Made by a program: the position numbers and the translations under genes. Shown here one piece after another: positions 54,928-63,317 of a stretch of 64,000 nt of DNA. Every line of letters starts with the position of its first letter. Position 1 is the stretch's first letter. Location: NCBI RefSeq assembly GCF_001633165.1, contig NZ_CP015418.1, positions 1,158,501 to 1,222,500 on the forward strand. Direction: 5' to 3'. This DNA comes from Rhodovulum sulfidophilum DSM 1374 (lineage in GTDB: Bacteria > Pseudomonadota > Alphaproteobacteria > Rhodobacterales > Rhodobacteraceae). Below the pieces are notes generated by a model. It made no database searches and was not told the origin of the DNA. It saw nothing but the letters and a program-made list of their open reading frames with translations.

Positions 54928-57129
54928 ATGAGCGCCGAGATGCAGATGCGTCCGGCGGCCTGCCCGGCCTGCGCGGTCGCCCCCTCGGCCGAGACGCTGG
55001 CCGCCGCCGGGGCCGCGGCTCCGAAGGAGGCCCGGCTTTTCCTGTCGCTGCCGACGATCCATTGCGCGGCCTGCATCTCGGCGGTCGAACGGGCGCTGAA
55101 CGGCACTGCGGGCGTGCTGGACGCCCGGGTGAACCTGACCCTCAAGCGCGTCGCCGTCGAGGCCGGGCCCGAGGTCACGGCCGATCGGCTGATCGAGGTC
55201 CTGGCGGCCATCGGCTACGAGGCGCATGAACTCGACCCCGGCGTGATCGCCGCCACCGCGACCGACAGGGCGGGGCGCGACATCCTGATGCGTCTTGCCG
55301 TCTCGGGCTTTGCGATGATGAACGTGATGCTCCTGTCGGTGGCGGTCTGGTCGGGGGCGGCGGATGCCACCCGCGATCTGTTCCACTGGGTCTCGGCGAT
55401 GATCGCGTTGCCGACCATCGTTTTCGCCGCGCAGCCCTTTTTCCGGAACGCCTTCGCCGTGCTGCGGCACGGGCGGCTCAACATGGACGTGCCGATCTCG
55501 CTGGCCATCGTGCTGGCGGCCGGGATGTCGCTTTACGAGACGGCACAGCACGGGCCGCATGCCTATTTCGACGCGGCGCTGTCGTTGACCTTCTTCCTTT
55601 TGGCGGGACGCTATCTGGACCACCGCACCCGCGCCGTGGCACGCTCGGCTGCCGAGGAGCTGGCCGCGCTCGAGGTGCCGCGGGCCCAGCGCCGGACCGG
55701 TGCCGGCGAAGAGACGGTGCCGATCGCCGAGATCGCGGTCGGCGACGTGGTGCTGGTGCGCCCCGGCGGGCGGGTGCCGGTCGACGGGGTCGTGGCCGAG
55801 GGCCAGTCCGAGATCGACCGCTCGCTTCTGACCGGCGAGACGCTGCCCGCCTTCGCCGGGCCGGGCATGGCGCTGAGCGCGGGCGAGGTGAACCTGACCG
55901 GGCCGCTGGCCGTGACCGTGACCGCGGCCGGGCAGGACAGTTCGCTGCATCGCATGGCCGATCTGGTCGCCGTCGCCGAAAGCTCGCGAAACCGCTATAC
56001 CTCGCTGGCCGACCGCGCGGCCCGGATCTATGCGCCGGGCGTGCATCTGTTGTCGCTGCTGGCCTTCCTGGTCTGGCTGTGGATCTCGGGCGGCGATCTC
56101 CGTCTGGCCCTGAACATCGCGGTCGCGGTCCTGATCATCACCTGCCCCTGCGCATTGGGGCTTGCGGTGCCCGCGGTCACGACCGCCGCTTCGGGGCGGC
56201 TTTTCCGCCGCGGGTTGCTGATCAAGGACGGCACCGCGCTGGAACGTCTGGCCGAGATCGATGCCGTGGTCTTCGACAAGACCGGCACGCTGACGCTGGG
56301 CGCGCCTGAACCGACCAATCTGGGCGATCATCCGCGCCGCGACCTGGAAATCGCGCTGGCTCTGGCCGAGGGCTCGGCCCATCCGCTGGCGCGCGCGCTG
56401 GCCGAGGCGGCGCGCCAGGCGGGGCTGCATCCGGCCCGGGTGAGCGACATTCGCGAGGTGCCGGGCTACGGGGTCGAGGGCGCGCTTGGGGGCGAGACGG
56501 TGCGCTTCGGCCGCGCTGCCTGGGTCGGCGCCGGAGCGGCGCCGGGCTCCGAGACCGCCTCGTGGTTGCGGGTCGGGGCGCGCGCGCCGGTGACCTTCAC
56601 CTTCGCCGACCGACTGCGCCCCGGTGCCGAGACGGCGGTGGCCGAGTTGGTGGCTCTGGGGATGAAGGTCCGGCTTGTGTCGGGCGATGCGCCGGGGCCG
56701 GTCGCGGATCTGGCGGCGCGGCTCGGGATTTCCGACTGGCAGGCCGAGGCGCTGCCCGAGGACAAGGCCGCCGCGGTGCAGGCGCTGGGGGACGAGGGAC
56801 GGCGCGTGCTGATGGTGGGGGACGGGCTCAACGACACCGCGGCGCTGGCCGCGGCCCATGTCTCGATCTCGCCCGCGAGCGCGCTCGATGCGGCGCGGGT
56901 GGCCTCGGACATCGTGCTGCTGGGCCGGGATCTGGCGCCGCTTGGGGGCGCGGTTGCGACGGCGCGCCGGGCGACGCGGCGGATTCGCGAGAATTTCGCG
57001 ATCTCGGCGCTTTACAACATGATCGCGGTGCCGGTGGCGCTGGTCGGGCTGGCGACTCCGCTGGCGGCGGCGCTGGCAATGTCGGCCTCGTCGATCACCG
57101 TGTCGCTGAATGCCCTGAGGCTGAGGTAG
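54928..57129 (+). CDS. ccoI: Copper-transporting P1B-type ATPase CcoI (RdxI, FixI)
   Basis: 733 residues. N-terminal Cys-rich segment CPACAVAPS and heavy-metal domain with IHCAACISAVERAL; eight helices including the CPC motif LIITCPCALGLAVPAV; actuator SLLTGETLP; phosphorylation DKTGTLTLG; ATP-binding GSAHPLARAL; hinge GDGLNDTAAL. It exports copper across the inner membrane for CuB assembly of CcoN. Part of ccoGHIS. Confidence 0.96.
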   Translation: MSAEMQMRPAACPACAVAPSAETLAAAGAAAPKEARLFLSLPTIHCAACISAVERALNGTAGVLDARVNLTLKRVAVEAGPEVTADRLIEVLAAIGYEAHELDPGVIAATATDRAGRDILMRLAVSGFAMMNVMLLSVAVWSGAADATRDLFHWVSAMIALPTIVFAAQPFFRNAFAVLRHGRLNMDVPISLAIVLAAGMSLYETAQHGPHAYFDAALSLTFFLLAGRYLDHRTRAVARSAAEELAALEVPRAQRRTGAGEETVPIAEIAVGDVVLVRPGGRVPVDGVVAEGQSEIDRSLLTGETLPAFAGPGMALSAGEVNLTGPLAVTVTAAGQDSSLHRMADLVAVAESSRNRYTSLADRAARIYAPGVHLLSLLAFLVWLWISGGDLRLALNIAVAVLIITCPCALGLAVPAVTTAASGRLFRRGLLIKDGTALERLAEIDAVVFDKTGTLTLGAPEPTNLGDHPRRDLEIALALAEGSAHPLARALAEAARQAGLHPARVSDIREVPGYGVEGALGGETVRFGRAAWVGAGAAPGSETASWLRVGARAPVTFTFADRLRPGAETAVAELVALGMKVRLVSGDAPGPVADLAARLGISDWQAEALPEDKAAAVQALGDEGRRVLMVGDGLNDTAALAAAHVSISPASALDAARVASDIVLLGRDLAPLGGAVATARRATRRIRENFAISALYNMIAVPVALVGLATPLAAALAMSASSITVSLNALRLR

Positions 57130-57135
57130 AGACCC

Positions 57136-57294
57136 GTGCAGATCATCGCCTATCTCATTCCGGTATCGCTGTTTCTCGGAGGGCTCGGGCTTGGCGCCTT
57201 CTTCTGGGCGCTCAGATCGCATCAGTTCGAGGATCCCGAGGGCGATTCCCGGCGGATCCTGAACGACGACTGGGATGAGCATCCGAAGCCCTGA
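57136..57294 (+). CDS. ccoS: cbb3 oxidase assembly protein CcoS (RdxS, FixS)
   Basis: 52 residues from a GTG start 6 bp after ccoI. Sequence features: VQIIAYLIPVSLFLGGLG, then GAFFWALRSHQFEDPEGDSR and a tail with ILNDDWDEHPKP. One membrane helix and the FWALRSHQFEDPEG motif are diagnostic of CcoS, needed for haem and copper insertion into CcoN. Easily missed because of size. Confidence 0.95.
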   Translation: MQIIAYLIPVSLFLGGLGLGAFFWALRSHQFEDPEGDSRRILNDDWDEHPKP

Positions 57295-57316
57295 GATTTG
57301 GCGGCAGAGGTTGGTG

Positions 57317-57337
57317 CCGGGGGCTGCCTGCCCCCGG
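57317..57337 (+). terminator. Hairpin terminator after ccoS
   Basis: CCGGGGGC/GCCCCCGG 8-bp stem with a TGCCT loop; it continues into ACCCCCGGGGGTATTT, a second small hairpin with a short T-run, then AAGAAGAAG. Similar modules end many operons in Rhodobacterales (family knowledge). Confidence 0.75.
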
Positions 57338-57371
57338 ACCCCCGGGGGTATTTCTCCAAGAAGAAGCCGGA

Positions 57372-58058
57372 TCAGGAGAAGCGGGTCGTGACCCGGCCGA
57401 GGCCCTCGATCTCGACCGAACAGGTCTGGTTGCGCCCGACCGGGCCGACGCCTGCGGGCGTGCCGGTATAGATCAGATCACCGGGGGCGAGCGCGACCAG
57501 CCGCGACAGATGCGAGACGATTTCGGGGACGGACCAGATCATGTCGGAGAGGTCGCCATCCTGACGGAGCTGGCCCTCGACATGGCAGAGGATCCGGCCG
57601 CGGGTGGGATGGCCGATCCGGAGGGCGGGGACGAGCGCGCCGCAGACCGCCGAGGCATCGAACCCCTTTGCCATGTCCCAGGGGCGGCGGGCGGCCTTGG
57701 CCTCGGCCTGAAGATCGCGCCGGGTCAGGTCGTTGCCGGGGGCATAGCCCCAGACATGGGACAGGGCGCTGGCGGCCGGGATGTCGGCGCCGCCCTGTCC
57801 CAAGGCGATCACCAGTTCGGCTTCGTGATGCAGCGCAGCGGTGGCGGGCGGGTAGGGGCAGTCGGCGCCATCCCCGACCAGCGCATCGGCGGGTTTGGTG
57901 AAGAAGAAGGGCGGCTCGCGCCCGTCCGCGCCCATCTCGCGGGCGTGTTCGGCATAGTTGCGGCCGACGCAGAAGATCCGTCGCACCGGGAAGCGGGCAG
58001 TGTCGCCGGCGATGGCCAGCGAGGGAACGGGGGGCGGCGGCAGCGCGTAGGCGGTCAT
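57372..58058 (-). CDS. Fumarylacetoacetate hydrolase family protein
   Basis: 228 residues with FAH-fold motifs: RRIFCVGRNYAEHAREMG, PPFFFTKPADALV, metal-ligand region ALHHEAELVIALGQGG, and LIYTGTPAGVGPV. Similar enzymes include fumarylpyruvate hydrolase, oxaloacetate decarboxylase and related aromatic-ring or keto acid hydrolases. Its substrate cannot be chosen from sequence. It starts 8 bp after the DD-carboxypeptidase stop on the same strand. Confidence 0.87.
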   Translation of the reverse strand: MTAYALPPPPVPSLAIAGDTARFPVRRIFCVGRNYAEHAREMGADGREPPFFFTKPADALVGDGADCPYPPATAALHHEAELVIALGQGGADIPAASALSHVWGYAPGNDLTRRDLQAEAKAARRPWDMAKGFDASAVCGALVPALRIGHPTRGRILCHVEGQLRQDGDLSDMIWSVPEIVSHLSRLVALAPGDLIYTGTPAGVGPVGRNQTCSVEIEGLGRVTTRFS

Positions 58059-58066
58059 GCGGCGGC

Positions 58067-59572
58067 TCAGGAGGGCGGGCCGAAGGTGTTGCAGGCGGCG
58101 CCATGCGACTGCAGCCGCCGGCAGGCCTGATCGGCTTCGGCCTCTGTCATGCCGACGAAATTGGCCTCGAAGCCGCGACGGCCCTGCACCACCTTGCGCA
58201 GCGCGTTGTCGAGAATGCCCATTTCCTGCAGGGCGGTGCGCAGTAGCACCCGTTCGGCCTGATAGCGCGAGCCGTAATTGCCGACATTGATGCCCCAGTA
58301 CCGCCCGCCTGACGAGGACAGCCGCGAAACGATCTCGGTCTGGACGGCGGCATCGGCGGAGGCCAGTTCGAGCGTCGGGGGCGTGTCGGCCGCGATCTGT
58401 GCCGCGGGTCCGGACGGGGGGTCTTCCGGCGTCGCGGGGGAGGACGGACGGCCGGGCCGGGCGCGGGGCAGGATCGAGGCGGCCAGCGCCTCGGCGGAGG
58501 CGGCCGGGGTCGCGGTCAGTTCGGCCTTCGCCGTCGAGACCGCGGTGCTGACATCGGCGGCGAGGGCCGCGATCATCTCTTCGCTGGGCGCCGGAAGGCC
58601 GGGGCGCGCCTGGGGGCGCAAGGAGCGTGCCAGCAGCGCCACGGACGGAGCCTTGCCGACCGGGGGAACCGGCGCGAGCCGGGCCGGGCCGGTGAGATAG
58701 GGAGGCTTTTGCGGCCTCCGCATCGCGACGCGTGTGGGCGCCTTGCGGAAGCCGAGATCGAGAAGCTTGGCCACTTCGGCATTGCGGGCGGCGGTGCTGC
58801 GCCCGCCCATCACGGTGGCGATGATGCGTTCCTGTCCGCGCCGGGCCGAGCCCACGAGGTTGTAGCCCGCCGCATTGGTATAGCCGGTCTTGATGCCATC
58901 GGCGCCCGAATAGCTGCCAAGGAAGCGGCGATTGGTGCTGTAGACCCGCCGGATGCCCGCGTCGTCATTGGTACGCGAGAAGATGTTGTAGTAGCCGGGG
59001 TAGTCATACACGATATGCCGGGCCAGAATGGTCATGTCGCGGGCGGTCGACAGATGCCCCTTTTCGGTCAGGCCATTGGCATTGCGGAAGGTGGTGCGGT
59101 TCATGCCCATCGCCCGCGCGGTGCGGTTCATGCGCCGGGCGAAGGCGGCCTCGGAGCCTTCCAGCGCCTCGCCGATGGCGGTGGCGGCGTCATTGGCCGA
59201 TTTGATAGCGGCGGCGCGGATCAGGTACTTGAACTTGATCCTCTGGCCCGCCCGCAGTCCGAGCTTGGAGGGCGGTTCGGAGGCGGCATGGGACGAGATC
59301 TTGACCATGGTCTCGGGCGAGATCTCGCCATGCTCGATCGCTTCGAAGGCGAGATAGAGCGTCATCATCTTGGTCAGCGAGGCCGGATGCAGCCGGGTAT
59401 CGGCATTCTTCGCATGCAGGACCTCGCCGGTGCGCGCATCGACCACGAATGCGGCCGAGGGTGCTGCCCGAAGCCCGGACGCGGTCACCGTCATGCCGAT
59501 TGCAAGGATCGCAAATAGAAGCGCGCGCCGAACGCACAGGCTCGCTCGTCTCACGTGTGTCTGCCTTTTCAC
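58067..59572 (-). CDS. D-alanyl-D-alanine carboxypeptidase with C-terminal SPOR domain
   Basis: About 501 residues. Signal sequence VRRALLFAILAIGMTVTASG; penicillin-binding motifs SLTKMM (SxxK), SANDAA (SxN) and KTGYTN (KTG). A Pro/Ala-rich linker leads to a SPOR-type C-terminus (WGINVGNYGSRYQAERVLL, then GFEANFVGMTEAEADQACR) that may bind denuded septal peptidoglycan. The true start is uncertain: GTG 59572 fits best, GTG 59554 and ATG 59620 are in frame. It trims pentapeptide side chains. Confidence 0.9.
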   Translation of the reverse strand: MKRQTHVRRASLCVRRALLFAILAIGMTVTASGLRAAPSAAFVVDARTGEVLHAKNADTRLHPASLTKMMTLYLAFEAIEHGEISPETMVKISSHAASEPPSKLGLRAGQRIKFKYLIRAAAIKSANDAATAIGEALEGSEAAFARRMNRTARAMGMNRTTFRNANGLTEKGHLSTARDMTILARHIVYDYPGYYNIFSRTNDDAGIRRVYSTNRRFLGSYSGADGIKTGYTNAAGYNLVGSARRGQERIIATVMGGRSTAARNAEVAKLLDLGFRKAPTRVAMRRPQKPPYLTGPARLAPVPPVGKAPSVALLARSLRPQARPGLPAPSEEMIAALAADVSTAVSTAKAELTATPAASAEALAASILPRARPGRPSSPATPEDPPSGPAAQIAADTPPTLELASADAAVQTEIVSRLSSSGGRYWGINVGNYGSRYQAERVLLRTALQEMGILDNALRKVVQGRRGFEANFVGMTEAEADQACRRLQSHGAACNTFGPPS

Positions 59573-59730
59573 TGCCTCTGGCCGCCCTGATTTTTGTTTT
59601 GGGCAATCCCGTTCCAGCATGACCCTACCACGTTGCGGAAAGGGGGAAAACACCTGTGTTTCAAAGGTATTGGTGCCGTTCTTGTGGCATTGCAACATGT
59701 CGCGGTCCGGGCCCGACTGGCCACAACATG

Positions 59731-60432
59731 TCAGCCCAGCCGGGTGATCAGGTCCGGCAATTCGCCCAGATGCTGCAATTCGGCAAAGCGCGCATGGGTC
59801 CGGGGCGGATCGGCATGTTCCAGCTCCCAGGTCAGGTCATGCGGCACGAAAACGCCCCAGGCGCCGGCCTCGATGGCGGGAATCACATCGGATTTCAGCG
59901 AATTGCCGACCATCATCGCCCGCGTGGCGCCGTCGCCGTGGCGGGCGAAGATGGCGCCGTATCGGGGCGCGGTCTTGTCGCTGACGATCTCGACGCCGTC
60001 GAACAGATCGCCCAGCCCCGACTGCGCCAGCTTGCGTTCCTGATCGAGCAGATCTCCCTTCGTGATCAGCAGGATGCGGTGGCTTCCGGACAGCGCCAGA
60101 ATGGCCTCGCGGGCATCGGGCAACAGCTCGATCGGATGGCGCAGCATCTCTTGCCCGGCCGCGAGAAGTTTGCGGATCACGGCGGCGGGAACCCGTTCTT
60201 CGGTGACCTCGATGGCGGTCTCGATCATCGACAGGACGAAGCCCTTGATGCCGAATCCGTAATGTCCGACATTGCGCCGCTCGGCCTCGAGCAGCCGTGC
60301 CATCAGCGCCTCGGAGGGCGCGTAATCGGCAAGCAGCTCGGCGAATCGCGACTGGGTCAGCCGGAAGAACCGCTCGTTCTGCCAGAGCGTATCGTCGGCA
60401 TCGAAGCCGATGGTTGTGATCCGTCCGCTCAT
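59731..60432 (-). CDS. HAD-superfamily hydrolase
   Basis: 233 residues with HAD motif I FDADDTLW (DxDDT), motif II HRILLITKGDL, Lys motif III in VSDKTAPRYG and motif IV MMVGNSLKSDVIPAIEAGA. A typical phosphatase with a helical cap; substrate unknown. ATG 60432. Divergent from clpS across 104 bp. Confidence 0.85.
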   Translation of the reverse strand: MSGRITTIGFDADDTLWQNERFFRLTQSRFAELLADYAPSEALMARLLEAERRNVGHYGFGIKGFVLSMIETAIEVTEERVPAAVIRKLLAAGQEMLRHPIELLPDAREAILALSGSHRILLITKGDLLDQERKLAQSGLGDLFDGVEIVSDKTAPRYGAIFARHGDGATRAMMVGNSLKSDVIPAIEAGAWGVFVPHDLTWELEHADPPRTHARFAELQHLGELPDLITRLG

Positions 60433-60536
60433 TCGCGTTGTCCCGCGCGACCCTGCGCCCCTTTTCAGACCGGGCTGCCCGCATATATAAAGTCAACTGA
60501 GCTGAATACCATCACCTTCGCCGGAGCCCGGACCCC

Positions 60537-60878
60537 GTGACGAGCGACCTTCGCATGATGGCCGACAACAGTGGCGACCCCGAAGGCGAGACCGGGGTCA
60601 TCACCAAGGCCAAACCCAAGACCAAGCGGCCCCCACTTTACAAGGTGCTGCTTTTGAACGACGACTACACGCCGATGGAATTCGTCGTGCATGTGCTCGA
60701 GCGGTTCTTCGGAATGAGCCACGCCCAGGCTTTCGAAATCATGCTGGTCGTGCACAAGAAAGGGGTGGCCGTGGTGGGCGTGTTCAGCTTCGAGGTGGCC
60801 GAGACCAAGGTCGCGCAGGTGATGGATTTCGCCCGTCGCCACCAGCATCCCCTGCAATGCACGATGGAAAAGGAGTAG
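60537..60878 (+). CDS. clpS: ATP-dependent Clp protease adaptor ClpS
   Basis: 113 residues. ClpS core: [51 protein letters not shown], including the N-degron pocket residues. It hands N-end-rule substrates to ClpA. GTG 60537 has GGAG 10 bp upstream; ATG 60555 is an alternative. No clpA next door; rsmC follows by 15 bp. Confidence 0.95.
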   Translation: MTSDLRMMADNSGDPEGETGVITKAKPKTKRPPLYKVLLLNDDYTPMEFVVHVLERFFGMSHAQAFEIMLVVHKKGVAVVGVFSFEVAETKVAQVMDFARRHQHPLQCTMEKE

Positions 60879-60893
60879 GGCCGGAGCCCGCCC

Positions 60894-61895
60894 ATGACCG
60901 TCTCGAGACTGACCCTGGCGCTGCAGAGCGGCGCCGTTTCCGTGCCGCCCGACGGGCGGATCGCCGTTTTCGACGCCCCGGCCGGTGTGAATCTTTCGGC
61001 CCTGCCGAAGGATCGTGTGCAGATCGTGCAGGGCTTTGCTCCCGATCATGACGCCTGGGCCGCGCGCGGCTGGGATGTGGCAGTGGCGCCCGAGGGCGCC
61101 TTCGCGGCCGCGCTGGTGGTGTTGCCGCGCGCCAAGGCCGCGGCGCAGGCCCGGCTGGCCGAGGCGCTGGCGCTGACCGGGGGCGGGCCGGTGCTGGTCG
61201 ATGGCGCCAAGACCGACGGGGTCGACAGCCTGCTGAAGGCGCTGCGCAAGGGCGGGGCCGAGGTCTCGGCCCCCTTCGCCAAGGCGCATGGCAAGACCTT
61301 TTCCTTTGGCGCCGAGCCCGCGGCCCTTGCCCATTGGCTGCCGGGCGAAGGCGGGCTGATCGACAGGCGCTACCGGACCCTCCCCGGCGTCTTCTCGGCC
61401 GATGGCATCGACCGCGGCTCGGCGCTTCTGGTGGGCGCGCTGCAGGCCCCGCTCAAGGGCCGGGTCGCCGATCTGGGCGCGGGCTGGGGCTATGTCGCGG
61501 CCGAGGCGCTGGCCGCCCATCCCGGCATTGCCGAGATGCATCTGATCGAGGCCGATCACGCCGCGCTGAGCTGCGCGCGCGAGAATGTCACCGATCCGCG
61601 TGCCCGGTTCCACTGGGCCGATGCGACGGTCTTCAAGGCCGATCGTGGCTTCGACACGGTGCTGACGAACCCGCCCTTCCATGTGTCGCGCACCGCAGAT
61701 CCGGGGCTTGGCCGGGCGTTCCTGGCGGCGGCGGCGCGGCTGCTGGCGCCGCATGGCCAGGCGCTGATCGTCGCCAACCGGCATCTGCCCTATGAGCGCG
61801 ACCTGGCCGGGCTTTTCGGAGAAACCCGTGAAATCGGGGCCGAGGCCGGGTTCAAATTGCTGCTTGCGCGGCGGCCGTCTCGTCGGCCCCGCTGA
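60894..61895 (+). CDS. rsmC: 16S rRNA (guanine) methyltransferase RsmC-like
   Basis: 333 residues. N-terminal half is a degenerate methyltransferase-like domain; the C-terminal half has the SAM site VADLGAGWGYVAAEALAAHP and the catalytic NPPF in VLTNPPFHVSR. RsmC methylates G1207 of 16S rRNA; RlmG is the 23S relative. Alphaproteobacterial class I assignment is good but the target base is inferred. Confidence 0.85.
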   Translation: MTVSRLTLALQSGAVSVPPDGRIAVFDAPAGVNLSALPKDRVQIVQGFAPDHDAWAARGWDVAVAPEGAFAAALVVLPRAKAAAQARLAEALALTGGGPVLVDGAKTDGVDSLLKALRKGGAEVSAPFAKAHGKTFSFGAEPAALAHWLPGEGGLIDRRYRTLPGVFSADGIDRGSALLVGALQAPLKGRVADLGAGWGYVAAEALAAHPGIAEMHLIEADHAALSCARENVTDPRARFHWADATVFKADRGFDTVLTNPPFHVSRTADPGLGRAFLAAAARLLAPHGQALIVANRHLPYERDLAGLFGETREIGAEAGFKLLLARRPSRRPR

Positions 61896-61935
61896 AATCG
61901 CATAATCTTGCGGCCCGAATCAGGAGGCCCTCCTC

Positions 61936-62745
61936 ATGTCCTTCTCCATCCAGGGAAAGACTGCGATCGTCACCGGCGCGGCCAACGGGCTGGGTCTGGC
62001 CATCGCCCGGCATTTCGCCGATCGCGGTGCGAATGTGATGTTCGCCGACCGAGACGAGCCCCGGCTCGTCGATGAATGCGGCAGGAATGCCGAGGGCGAC
62101 AGCGCGGTGCGCTATTTCGCTGGCGATCTGCGCGAGCGGCTGACCATCGCCAACCTGCTCTCGGCCACCATCGACGCCTTCGACCGGATCGACATCCTGG
62201 TCAATGCCAGCCGGCAGATGGTGCTGTCGGATCCGCTCGATCCCGACAATGACGGGTTCGACGTGATGATGGAGCAGAACGTGATGACCTCGCTCAGGCT
62301 CAGCCAGATCGTGTCGCGGCGGATGATCCGTCAGGCGGGAGAGGCCGGCCAGACCGAGGGCCAGGCGGGCGCCATCGTCAACATGTCCTCGATCGCCGCG
62401 ACCCGGACTCATGGCGAGCTTCTGGCCTATTCGGTCAGCTGCGCGGCGCTGGAACAGCTGACCCGCTCGATGGCGGTGGCGCTGGCGCCGCACCGGATCC
62501 GGGTCAATGGCGTGGCGTTCGGCTCGGTGATGTCGGCCAGCCTGCAGAACATCCTCAAGGATCAGCCGGATTACCGCAGCGAGATCCGCAACCACACGCC
62601 TCTGGGGCGAATCGCCAAGGCCTCCGAGCTGAGCGAGACGGTGCAGTTCCTGTCCTCCGACGCGGCCCAGTTCATGACCGGCCAGATCCTTGCCGTCGAT
62701 GGCGGGCGCACGCTGATCGATCCGGTGGCCACCCCCGCGCACTGA
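61936..62745 (+). CDS. SDR-family oxidoreductase lacking the catalytic lysine
   Basis: 269 residues. NAD(P) motif TGAANGLGLA, NVMFADRDE, and catalytic Ser 152 and Tyr 165 are present. Where SDRs have YxxxK this protein has Cys 169 (AYSVSCAALEQL). The central NAG motif is NAS (ILVNASRQM). A normal C-terminus GQILAVDGGRTLIDP follows. It may be a weak or altered enzyme or a binding protein. Start follows TCAGGAGGCCC. Function unknown. Confidence 0.85.
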   Translation: MSFSIQGKTAIVTGAANGLGLAIARHFADRGANVMFADRDEPRLVDECGRNAEGDSAVRYFAGDLRERLTIANLLSATIDAFDRIDILVNASRQMVLSDPLDPDNDGFDVMMEQNVMTSLRLSQIVSRRMIRQAGEAGQTEGQAGAIVNMSSIAATRTHGELLAYSVSCAALEQLTRSMAVALAPHRIRVNGVAFGSVMSASLQNILKDQPDYRSEIRNHTPLGRIAKASELSETVQFLSSDAAQFMTGQILAVDGGRTLIDPVATPAH

Positions 62746-62775
62746 GCGGCGGTGGCGGTCGCCCCGCGGTTCGGA

Positions 62776-63195
62776 TCACTTCTTGGCGCCGGCCGGAGCC
62801 TCCGCCTGGGCCGGATAGCGGGCGGCGCAATCGGCAAGCGCCCGCGCCGCGCGGCGTTCGGTCTCGGCTCTCTTGGCCTTCAGTTCGGCCAGGTTGCGCC
62901 GTTCCGCGGCCAGATCGACCGCCACCGGGACCTCGCGCACGCGGATCTCGGGCCAGTCGCAGAAGGTGAAGCCCGCTGCCGGGTTCCGCCCCAGCCACGA
63001 TCCATAGCAGAAATCCAGCCGGCTGCGCTCATAGGGCTCGCGGCGATAGGCGAAGCCGCGGGCGATGGTCTGCTCGGATTGCCGGATCAGCTTGTCGAGC
63101 ACGCGCAGATCGTAAAGCGCGGCGCGCTCGCAGGACTGGCGCGGGGTCGCGCAGGCGGCAAGAGAGAGAAGAAGCAAGAGGGCAATCGCACGCAT
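62776..63195 (-). CDS. Small putative lipoprotein
   Basis: 139 residues from ATG 63195. Signal with lipobox (MRAIALLLLLSLAACATPR; Cys at about 16). Later features are conserved-looking Cys and aromatic residues (RLDFCYGSWLGRNP, FTFCDWPEIRVREVPVAVD) and a coiled-coil helix (LAAERRNLAELKAKRAETER). No family recognised. Divergent from hemF, 122 bp away. Confidence 0.7.
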   Translation of the reverse strand: MRAIALLLLLSLAACATPRQSCERAALYDLRVLDKLIRQSEQTIARGFAYRREPYERSRLDFCYGSWLGRNPAAGFTFCDWPEIRVREVPVAVDLAAERRNLAELKAKRAETERRAARALADCAARYPAQAEAPAGAKK

Positions 63196-63317
63196 GGAAG
63201 GTCTCCCGGACGGATGGCGCATCTTACCCCGCCCGGCGCGACAACGGAACCGTGCGGCATGGTGGCACGGGCAGAGATAAGCTGATAGCTGGTTACCACT
63301 ACAGGGAGAAACGCGCG

